A stretch of 40,705 bases of DNA from Amphimedon queenslandica (Eukaryota; Porifera; Demospongiae; Haplosclerida; Niphatidae): assembly GCF_000090795.2 (NCBI RefSeq), contig NW_003546387.1, positions 136,473 to 177,177 of the forward strand. Reading direction: 5' to 3'. Below are positions 31,801-40,705 of the stretch, piece by piece. A program made the position numbers and the translations under genes. Below the pieces are notes generated by a model. The model was not told the DNA's origin. It searched no databases and was given only the letters and a program-made list of their open reading frames with translations. Position 1 is the stretch's first letter. Each line of letters opens with the position of its first letter.

Positions 31801-32131
31801 TTTATGACCTTGAAGAATCAACCATGACCACACAACACATAAGATCACTCACTAAGGCATAAAAGATCTTGAAAGATCTTACAAATTTCATGACGTCAAA
31901 GGAAGTGGTAGATAACCCATGATAGCGGCAGTATATAAAGAAAGTAAAATTCCAACAGAATTAATTAAAAAAAGTTAAATGAAGTTAACATTGACCTTTA
32001 CATCATTAAAATAATTCATTTAACATTTTCGTAATGGTAATACTTATTAAGGTAATTGGGGCAAGCCTGAGTGGCTAAGAGAGAGGAATGGCTGGCTACA
32101 ACAATAGCAGTATAACTACAACAAAGATTAC

Positions 32132-32667
32132 CTACTGTACCACAGCATTAATCAAATCATAGACTTTTTCAGCACATTTAGCAATATCAGAAGCTTGAAG
32201 ACTATACTTATCAACTGGTGCATCTGGTCTGGTGTGTCTATTAGGATAAGGTGTGTTTAAGTAAAATTGCTCCACATTTGATGCTAAATTATTCAGTTCT
32301 GATGCAATCTTTCACATGAAGCAAGAAGTCTTGTATGAAGAATCAATTCATGATGCTTAAGATGAATCTCATTCAATCCCAATAAGGCATACATACTAGC
32401 CTTAAGTGCCTTTTCCATTAGCTGGTGAACCATAAATATGACATAAGAAGAGACTTCTTTATTAGACGACAAGAATAAATTTTTCATAGCTTGTAGACCA
32501 CACCTCACTTGTCTCATCCAACGCTTAGCCTCAATGATATCAACTTGAGGCTGAAAACTAAAAAAACTTCCACTATCTCGTGCAGCATGGCTCTGTTGAG
32601 GTCTACTAAAATTACTGCCACCAAAACTACTTATGTAACATTTACATGAATGTGTGCATGTATTCAA
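32132..32667 (-). pseudogene. Sacsin-type HEPN domain with one-base frameshift
   Basis: The minus-strand frame reads FGGSNFSRPQQSHAARDSG, then QPQVDIIEAKRWMRQVRCGL, NKEVSSYVIFMVHQLMEKAL, KASMYALLGL and LILHTRLLASCE. This is the HEPN fold as found at the sacsin C-terminus: the EAKRWxRQAxxDLxAxxxL start, an F-x-x-HQ-x-x-EKALKA helix, then a YxLxGL turn. After CER a missing base near 32308 ends the frame. In the next frame the domain continues normally as ASELNNLASNVEQFYLNTPY and PNRHTRPDAPVDKYS, AEKVYDLINAVVQ-stop. HEPN domains bind nucleotides or act as RNases; here they probably ended a chaperone-like multi-domain protein. No DnaJ or SRR module is seen upstream, where repeat R2 begins almost at once. 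Either a recent pseudogene or a sequencing error at one base. Confidence 0.7.
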
Positions 32668-32689
32668 TTATATTAATTTTGATTATTGA

Positions 32690-33070
32690 TTTGTGTTCCT
32701 TTCGTTACAATGGTTGACTATGTTGTTCATTTTACTTGATCAACAATTGACTTCACCTCAGGCTCGCCCCATTAATGCTTTGCATTCCTCTTGTTATATT
32801 TTTGATAGAAATGAAGCTATTGATTATCAATGTGCTGCTACAATAAAAATGCCCTTCAGTGGTCTTGATGGGCAATGATGGCAGAGAAGGTACTAATGAA
32901 AAGAGGGTTGCTCCTAGTGTTTTGCTTTATTTTTATAATGATCTCGTAATTACTGCTGATGCCACTACAGATGTTTATAGGGAAGATGCTTTCTCTGTTT
33001 TAATATTCACACTTTAGTACTAGTTCATTAATAACTCTAGCCCTCTATTTGCAAGTTTCATCTCCAAATT
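32690..33070 (+). repeat. Dispersed repeat R2, copy 2
   Basis: Better-preserved copy of 22890-23110. With one frameshift it keeps NEAIDYQCAATIKMPFSGLD and RVAPSVLLYFYNDLVITADA, TTDVYREDAFSVLIFTL. It also has about 100 bases to the left that the other copy lacks. It abuts the HEPN fragment. Identity of the encoded protein is unknown. Confidence 0.5.
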
Positions 33071-34169
33071 GTTTATTACGTAGTGTTGTGCCCAGCCCCT
33101 TCCTCCAAAAGCGAAGGGGCAGTGCACGAGAGTGACGAGACTATTCATCACTTTAATAGTTCATGATGAAGTTTTCAGGTCCACAGCAAACTTATATATA
33201 GCTTGGCAAAATTCTTTTTGTTTTGCTTCCACAAATTATTGTGTACACATATTAACTGTTATTTATGTCTCGAAGAAATGTAGTGGATACACACCTACAG
33301 CTTGGTAGTGGGTGAAAAAGTTAACTCAAAAGAGAAGGGACTGAAAGTGGTTCTGAGTTATTCTAAAATTCCTAATGAGATTTGGCTCTAATACATATTT
33401 CCAGCTAGTATTCAATACCAGCCTTTCTTTATTTCCTGACCAAGTCATCAAAGGAGGGATACGAAGGAGGTGTACATATTCCTCATACTCTCCACAGTTT
33501 AACTCAAAGCCCAAAATGGTTCACCCATCTTATTATGGGCCATATCAAGAGTCCCTTCTATAGCATCTATCTGATATTATTATTAATAGACAGTTATAAG
33601 ACTACAATACATCATACACATAAAAGATGTCTGGGTGAGCGTAAGGTTGACAGAACGATCAAACTACTCTGTAGACTTCACAGGTATTCCAAGTATAGTA
33701 ATACTAGAATATCAATAGAATGTAATACACTGACAATTTTTAACATAAGAATACATTTATCAATCAAAAGATAGAGCTGTAAAACAATAAGCCACTTTTA
33801 TCTTACAGGAGCTCATTATCATGGAAATAATTGGCCAGATGCAATTCATGGTATACACTGGGCATTAACTAGCCTAAATCAAAATGGCATCACTGTGTAC
33901 AAACATTTAATAATAATATTTTAATAATTATACTTGGTCAAGGAATGCATCAATGAATGAGTTTGTTTCAGCAATAAAAAAGAATTGGCTAGTTTTCTTC
34001 AGAAATGAGTCATCTCAATGGAGCTGTTAAGTATAAAAGAATGTTTGAAATTACTCAGGAGACCAGATTTTTCTTAGAAAGTCAACAAAAAAGTGTTTCA
34101 GAAATAGCTGAAAAGGCAGCAGTTTAATGAAATGGCTCTAAGTAGTATGCAAAGCTGTAAAACAACAAG
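33071..34169. other. Repeat-rich, no intact gene
   Basis: A small hairpin (GCCCCTTC ... GAAGGGGC) lies at about 33097-33121. Repeat R5 (33262-33350) matches 35085-35175 (GAAGAAATG(T/C)AGT, ACACCTACAGCTTGG, AGTGGGT). Open frames of about 60-80 codons here are unrecognised. Confidence 0.4.
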
Positions 34170-35180
34170 ATCATTCATACTATACTGTACATAATGTGTC
34201 TGGCTATATATATATATTATATAGCTGAATGGCTATTAGGGATGGCCCAAGGAAAAGACCAATCTTTTACCTTTTGGAAAAAAATAAAAACAATCTTAAA
34301 GAGGAAGAATTTGAGGTATGAGAACAGACTTGGACCACATTACACATGTTAATATCAATTAGTACATGTATGTTGTCACCATAGGCATCAACTGCAAAAA
34401 CATAACGTGAAGAACTAAAGAGAGACAGAAATAATTAACAGATGGAGAACTAAAAGTAAATATCGCTAATGATTATGCGCTCTCACAATCTGGAAACATA
34501 TTGTACTTAAGTTGGGACAAGAGACGACAATAATTATTTAAAGAAATATCCCATTGGTACATTTGAAATCGCTATGATAAAATTTCATTTCCATTGTAAA
34601 TCAATCTGTTTCTCTAGGATCATGATGAGCAACAAATGGCATTTCCTGCAGCAATTGGATGGATAGTCGCATTAGGCACTGTGTTGCATAATAAAAAACA
34701 AAAGGCTAAAGCCTGCTCAAAATTGGCATGAGATATAATGGAAAGACATTTTGGGAATAGAAACTAGAGTATTAAAAATCACTAAAGACAAATATATTGG
34801 TGACTTGCAGTACCGACAAAAGTATCACAAATATTAAACAAAATCGCTTTACTATCTACAGGCACCTTATGTTCCAATCCATAAAGTTTCTAATCTATTT
34901 AACTATTATTAATAGTTAAACTTTCATGTATATACTCAGCTGTATATTAATTGTACTCTTTGGCTCTCATACTATTATTCAAATTTCACAGCAAATTGAC
35001 CTATTTTGAACTAGATCATGTAATCACAGGTATATTGTTTCCAGAAATCATTATGTACTAAATAATGTAGTTCCATTAATTGCTTTTCCTGTCTTGAAGA
35101 AATGCAGTCGATGTACACCTACAGCTTGGCAGTGGGTCAAAAAGTATACTTGAAATAGAAGGACTGAAAGTGTCATAACT
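34170..35180. repeat. Composite repeat, R3-R4-R5 in a row
   Basis: The three families found separately elsewhere (R3 at 22.5 kb, R4 at 26.8 kb, R5 at 33.3 kb) occur here next to one another in the order R3, R4, R5. This stretch is the closest thing in the window to the parent element. Coding traces point to both strands, so the element could be a large transposon or a duplicated multi-exon gene. Confidence 0.5.
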
Positions 35181-35281
35181 GATGAACTGTCCCATAATAT
35201 TCAATTCCTAAAATATCAGTCAGAACATTAACACTGAAGATTTCTTGAAGGCAGTTGCTATAAATAAAGTCGTTATGCCAA

Positions 35282-35506
35282 TCAAGTCAGCTCTCCATCA
35301 ACTGAAAGAGGGACTCCATTCACTCCAATTGTATACATTATTATGCTTTCTTCAATTTTTCCTAAGATTTCATCACCTCTTATACTGACATAAATCTTCA
35401 TTGTCAAGCTATATGCATCAAACATGCCATATCTATGTCTCTTCAAAAAGAGGAAGAACCTGTCAACTACAGAAGCCCCATTTATGTTTCCAATATGGAT
35501 TTCATG
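35282..35506 (-). pseudogene. 74-codon coding remnant, unknown protein
   Basis: A stop-free frame reads HEIHIGNINGASVVDRFFLF, LKRHRYGMFDAYSLTMKIYV, SIRGDEILGKIEESIIMYTI, GVNGVPLSVDGELT, then TGA. Composition and continuity look like real protein, but it lacks a start codon near its beginning and ends abruptly. It lies just beyond the composite repeat and may belong to the same parent element. I do not recognise it. Confidence 0.35.
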
Positions 35507-35520
35507 TTAAAGAAATGAAG

Positions 35521-36109
35521 TTAGTAGTCTATAGTAGCATGTGTTTCCAGTGGAGGCTAAGATCTAAAGGACAATAAAGCACTGCCTCGAGTGATAATAA
35601 CTGATACAGGTTTCTGTTTTGGGCTTTTCATAGTGACAATGGATTTAGCATTTTGTAATGTCTTGCAGAGAGCAGGTGTAACTTCTTCTACTATAGATGT
35701 TTTAGAGAATGAGATGGCTATGACGGAAGACATCCTTCATTGATCTTTTTAAGGAACCTGAAGTCAACAAACCCAAAAAAAGACACGAGTTAACACACTA
35801 ATAGAAACACTTACAAGAGCTAAATAAAAATAGCTGTTCAACACATTCTTATAGAATTAAAATAGTTTATTTTTTAAAATGTGGCATGAAAATATGTCAT
35901 AGCACTCAGCACTTGAGATAAGTGAATATCAAATAGATCTAGATTTGAGGTGTTGCTAATTAATTTAACAGGCTGATGATAGCTAGCTGTGTTGCTAGAG
36001 CTGCTAAATTTTTTTGAACTAAGAGTAGTAGTAGTGTGGGTTCCTCAATACCCAAGTACTGAGTCTAGTTCAACAATATCTTCTCAAAGGGTGTAGGCAA
36101 GAAAAACCT
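35521..36109. other. Non-coding or decayed stretch
   Basis: No gene or defined repeat. Confidence 0.3.
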
Positions 36110-36420
36110 AACAGGTCAGGTAGTGACATTAAGGATCGTGTACAGATCTATAAGGCAAATGCTGTTTCCAGATTCAGTAAAGTTCTCAAAACTATCAAAG
36201 TATGCATTATTTAATGTGCTTCACTTTTTAAATACTCACAGATATTACTTGGAGGTACAATACATGACTCAAAAAAAGAAAAATAAAATCTGTATCAGGC
36301 ATCTTCCAAAGCATAATCTAACAGCAATAGAATTTAAAAAGATAACACACTATTAGTGGCTTGAGAAAGCAATCAGTCTGTATTATGCAAAGATGATGGA
36401 CATTAGTGGTGGACTTGATG
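36110..36420 (+). repeat. Repeat R6, diverged third copy
   Basis: Matches parts of 37826-38150 and 40090-40370 (GTGACATTAAGGATC, ATCAAAGTATGCAT, AATGTGCTTCA, ATATTACTTGGAGGTA, ACACACTATTAGTGG). It lacks the segment with AAAATACATGTGTC. Confidence 0.65.
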
Positions 36421-37258
36421 CAAATGGATCTGGCTAGCTTTACTTAGTTGCAGATGAAAGTTGTTGTTTTACATATGCAAAAGAACAAATGATAAAGTAC
36501 TGATAATTGTGAAAAGTTAGAGGAAGAGCTGAGGCTGAATAGTGAGAATACAAATGATCTATTTGGGATCATTAATGACTTGAAAGCAAAAAAGCCAAGC
36601 ACATCCCAATGTATCACTTTCGGAAGCCTATGAGTATTGAAGTCAAGTAATGAAATTTCAAGTCATATTTGTTTCCAGTATAATACTATAATCTTAAAAC
36701 TACATCCATCACTCATCATGTCATATTGTTGTTGCCTATGGACCATCTGAAAAGAGAAAAACTACTCCATTAAAATTAACACTGTCACAAATACAATGTA
36801 GGCATTTCAAAATAATGTATTCCTGTCATCATTACATTTTAGGGCTGGGGCATAACTCTATCTCTGAAGTGTCACAGAATGGGCATGTAGCAAATACAGT
36901 CTTATTTGCAATCAATGATCCGCCTCCAAAGGATGTAATCTTGCAGAACTAATAATAATTGTATATTGATACAACAATAGTAGCACAGTGCCAGTTAGCT
37001 GCTGCTGTTAGTTACGGTGTACCCAATGTCAGGTGAATAAAGGAACTTGTTGGTGCTGTAAAGGAAAGGTAAATAAAACTAATTATGAAAGGTTCAAGGA
37101 ATTCATCAGACAGATCTAATCCCAGTGCTGGTTCTGCACACACTTTGCATCATTCACATACATATGAGGAGGTAAATACCTGAAGAGAAAGGGGATGGAG
37201 GAACAGTCCTTAGAACTGAGTCTGAAGAATACAGGTAATTATTGTTATCAATAATCAT
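36421..37258. other. Non-coding or decayed stretch
   Basis: A short open stretch (KLEEELRLNSENTNDLFGII, 36514-36580, +) looks coding-like but is unrecognised. No other feature. Confidence 0.3.
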
Positions 37259-38491
37259 TGCGGTGATCATCAGTTGTTTTATTTCATTACTCCAGCAATA
37301 TTTAATTATTACAATGAACATCATTAAGCTATAAATGTGTGAACCTTTCACATAAATGCTTATTATGATGTTGTAAAAAGCAGAACGAAATTATAGTAGT
37401 ATTATAGTTTGTGTAAGCCCACTGGTGTCACTTATGATGGACCAAAAGCTCAGATCTTCTCCAAAAGGTATTATAATGAAGCTTGTAGGAAAAGAGCAAT
37501 TTTTCTGGTGTCAGCCAATTAGTTTATATTAGTCCAGAAGTTCTAATATGTAACCCAATTTTCTGTATCAATCTGTTATCTTTTGTATTCACATTTTCTG
37601 GATCCTTGGGTATGCTATCCAAAGTTTTCCATGACATCCAATACTATATTGATATTTCAGCAAAACCAGGTGTTGTCAGTTATTTGAAGTTTACCATAGC
37701 TCCTATCATAAAACCCAATCTTTCTCATTATTTCTCAATGGTTGAGGGAGTGGAATTCAATGAGGTTGAATAGGTTGGATCTATTCATATAATGAATATA
37801 ACTTATAATGTATATCAAATAAGTAGTGAAATTAAGGATCCTGTACAAATTCACAAAGCAAATGCCGTTCCCAAATTCTGTAAAGGATGTAGCCCTGCTC
37901 AAAATACATGTGTCAAAACCATCAAAGTATGCATCAATTAATGTGCTTCAATTTTTAATATTTACAAATATTACTTGGAGGTATGATCTATGACTCAATA
38001 AAAGGAAAAAGGAGTCCGTAAACGGTTTCTCCAAGAGGCAGTAGAATTAGAAAAAGGTGACACACTATTAGTGGTGTATGAAAAAGCAATTGGTCTGTAT
38101 CATACTAAGATGACAGAGATTAGTGATGCACTTATATGGATATTTTGTCTCCTCTTATTTATCATAGTCAAGACTAACCACCCCTCACTAAGCAACTAGC
38201 AGCTTACAGCCAAATTGTTCTACAGCTATACTGAGGCTAGGATGACGAAACTATAATACTTACTTCCATCAGCAACTACAGGCCTGGAGTGGACCCAGGT
38301 AGATCTTTCCATCCTGGCAGCTTATACATGTATACTTTAGGCTTCCGTCTCTCAGGATGAATCATGTTGTTCCCTTCTGAGAATGTAATCACAATACAGG
38401 GGAGTGTGCCTTATCCACATGGGACAGGAAGGCTTTCTCCTCTACCTTTACATGTTCAAGTCAAGGAGAGTTCACCCATACCTCCATAAGG
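37259..38491 (+). repeat. 1.2-kb direct duplication, left copy
   Basis: Nearly collinear with 39539-40705. Landmarks include GTGATCATCAGT, TTATTACAATGAACATCATT, CTGGATCCTTGGGTATGCTA, GGTGTTGTCAGTTATTTGAA and ATACAGGGGAGTGTGCCTTA. Similarity stops abruptly to the left at about 37259 and runs to the window end in the other copy. No intact gene. Confidence 0.85.
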
Positions 38492-38678
38492 AATAAAGTA
38501 TACCACTGGCTATTGCGAACATGTAAAACGCAAACATTCCCATTGTTGCAGTGTCTGCTCAAGCCCCAACCATGTTGCTCCCGCCTGTCAGAAAGCCACC
38601 AGAGTTCAAATGATAATCACTAAGGGTACTATACAGGAACCCTCACTGTCATACTCTACTTATCCGTATCCATTGTAA
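38490..38678 (+). pseudogene. CCHC zinc-knuckle frame, retroelement-like
   Basis: A 62-codon open stretch contains YCEHVKRKHSHCCSVCSSPN and HVAPACQKA. The core C-SV-C-SSPN-H-VAPA-C fits CX2CX4HX4C exactly, as in Gag or DIRS-type nucleic-acid-binding knuckles (family form EHxCSVCxxPHxxxxC). Flanking stops indicate decay. The second copy of the duplication is cut by the window end just before this point. Confidence 0.45.
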
Positions 38679-39538
38679 TTTGTAATCCATCATAAATATT
38701 GATTATACCTCTAGGGCTGTGGCAATAGAAAGTGTCAATCCACTCAAGATGCTAGTTTGTCTGAGTAGGATGCCCAGGCTCAATAAATTAAAAACACTCC
38801 CACAACTGGATGCAGTATACAACTTACCAGTAAAAATGAGTCTCAATCTCATGAGAAGTTGTTCCTTCACTATAATAAGTTTATTGGTTTACAAAATTTT
38901 TTTGATAAATCATTAAAAATATATCTACTATCACTATCACACTGTTAAGACAGTAGATTATTAATCATATAATCCTTTTCTATTAATCAATATATCATTA
39001 ACTATTTCAATCCAAACATACACTAGGGAAAGGCAACATTCCCTCATGATGCAGCAAATGAAACTGGCAGCATGTTGCCATCAAAAAGAAAAAGCCTCAT
39101 ATATCAAGGAACATGTAGTGTGCCTGCTACAATGTAAAAGTACTATAGAAATGTGTTTGATACATACTTAGTCATATACAATGAGAAGTGCTGACACCAC
39201 CCAAATAGGACCAACTTAATGGACTTGTCCATCAACTGCTATTTGCTATGATTAATTTGTTTGATGATAATACACGTACACACATGAAGAAAGTCATAAA
39301 TGTGAATGAAAAAGAAATAAACTACCTAGTACTACCTACAGCTGCTCTCTAAACATCTCGAGGCAGTAAAGCAAGACTTTTCCTAACAGAAGAGAAGCTC
39401 TCACAGGTTTAGAGCGCGCGATTATAAAGATATACATTCTCAAAGACAAAATATAGCACACAGAATGAATGACAGACAGACAAACCGAGTACCTAGTCCT
39501 CGCCTACGCAAAGCTGGGCAAGGCCAACATTGCAGACT
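38679..39538. other. Spacer between duplicated copies
   Basis: No gene is supported. Near 39470-39530 a CAGACAGACAAAC word and a G/C-rich stretch (CCTCGCCTACGC) resemble the tail block at 6519-6612 and may be the end of a small retroelement. Confidence 0.35.
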
Positions 39539-40705
39539 TGCAGTGATCATCAGTTTTTTTTATTTCCTTACTCCAGTAATATTTAATTATTACAATGAAC
39601 ATCATTAAGCTATAAATGTGTGAACTCTTCACATAAATGTTTATTATGGTGTTGTAAAAAGCAGAACGAGATTATAGTAGTAATATAGTTTGTGTAAGTC
39701 CACTGGTGTCATTTATGATGGACTAAAAGCCCAGATCTTCTCCAAAAGGTATTACAGCGGAACTTGTAGGAAAAAGAACAATTTCTCTGGTGTCATCCAA
39801 TTAGTTTATATTTGTCCAGAAGTTCTAATATGTAACCAAGTGTTCCGTATCAATCTGTTATCTGTTGTATTCACATTTTCTGGATCCTTGGGTATGCTAT
39901 CCAAAGTTTTCCTTGACATCCAATACTGTATTGATATTTCAGCAAAACCAGGTGTTGTCAGTTATTTGAAGTTTGCCATAGCTCCTATCATCAAACCCAA
40001 TCTTTCTCATTATTTCTCAATGGTTGAGGGAGTGGAATTCAATGAGGTTGAATAGGTTGGATCTATTCATATAATGGATATAACTTATAATCACAAATTC
40101 AGTAAAGGATGTAGCCCTGCTCAAAATACATGTGTCAAAACCATCAAAGTATGCATCAATTAATGTGCTTCAATTTTTAATATTTACAAATATTACTTGG
40201 AGGTATGATCTATGACTCAATAAAAGGAAAAAGGAGTCCGTAAACGGTTTCTCCAAGAGGCAGTAGAATTAGAAAAAGGTGACACACTATTAGTGGTGTA
40301 TGAAAAAGCAATTGGTCTGTATCATACTAAGATGACAGAGATTAGTGATGCACTTATATGGATATTTTGTCCCTCTTATTTATCATAGTCAAGACTAACC
40401 ACCCCTCACTAAGCAACTAGCAGCTTACAGCAAAATTGTTCTATAGTTATACTGAGGCTAGGATGACGAAAATATAATACTTACTTCCATCAGCAGCTAC
40501 AGGCCTAGAGTAGACCCAGGTAGAACCTTCTATCCTGGCGATTTATGTACATTAAGCTTCCGTCTCTGAGGATGCATCATGTTTTTCCCTTCTGAGTATC
40601 TGATCACAATACAGGGGAGTGTGCCTTATCCACATGGGACATGAAGGCTTTCTCCTCTACCCTTACATGTTCAAGTCAAGGAAAGTTTACCCCTACCTCC
40701 ATAAA
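39539..40705 (+). repeat. 1.2-kb direct duplication, right copy (cut by window end)
   Basis: Copy of 37259-38491 offset by about 2.28 kb. A deletion of about 60 bases at roughly 40092 removes the segment with AAGTAGTGAAATTAAGGATC. A 121-codon frame is open here at 39690-40055 (ending YFSMVEGVEFNEVE), whereas the left copy has stop codons and base changes in the same stretch. The protein is unrecognised and the frame may be open by chance. Confidence 0.85.

Noticed and set aside
39690-40055. Calling the 121-codon frame a gene
   Set aside because: No recognised domain, the duplicate copy is interrupted, and it lies in repeat sequence.

Overview
The window reads as nuclear DNA of a demosponge, most likely Amphimedon queenslandica or a close relative. 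I infer this from the AT-rich composition, canonical GT-AG introns of about 47-54 bp, abundant palindromic TACATG runs, and proteins typical of sponge genomes: a TRIM-NHL protein, a type II membrane protein with a fibrinogen-related ectodomain, and an ankyrin protein behind a 2A-type leader. The species is inferred; no marker gene is present.

Three genes look intact. (1) 7385-9454 (+): single-exon TRIM-NHL (RING, B-box, coiled coil, filamin-like domain, six NHL blades). (2) 13422-14702 (-): single-exon type II membrane protein with a fibrinogen-related ectodomain. (3) 23524-25680 (-): four exons encoding 666 aa. This protein has a hydrophobic leader ending in the 2A-like ribosome-skipping motif DVELNPGP, then an alpha-helical CARD/death-fold-like domain, a linker and nine to ten ankyrin repeats. 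It is the most interesting object in the window: one mRNA is predicted to give a membrane-type leader fragment, an untargeted 526-aa helical-ankyrin protein, and a read-through form.

Most of the rest is a graveyard of gene fragments and mobile elements. Decayed host-gene pieces include two VAC14 exons (4583-5064), a lipase-maturation-factor fragment with intron (17276-17592), the 5' end of a second TRIM-NHL copy (about 9841-10680), a sacsin-type HEPN domain with a one-base frameshift (32132-32667), and an ankyrin-like fragment (19015-19573). Retained introns or flanks in several of these point to DNA-level duplication rather than retroposition. Transposon remains include a gag fragment (about 660-1750), a DDE transposase pseudogene (27860-28790) split by a perfectly bounded 300-bp hAT-type MITE, a non-LTR reverse-transcriptase end (30760-31137), a CCHC zinc-knuckle frame (38490-38678) and at least two more MITEs.

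Segmental duplications join 5.4-6.9 kb with 15.2-16.5 kb, and 37.26-38.49 kb with 39.54 kb to the window end. From about 22 kb to the right end the sequence is largely dispersed repeat families. No rRNA, tRNA or CRISPR feature was found by eye. The three intact genes belong to classes linked to ubiquitin signalling, cell-surface recognition and intracellular innate sensing, but nothing in the sequence shows that they act together.
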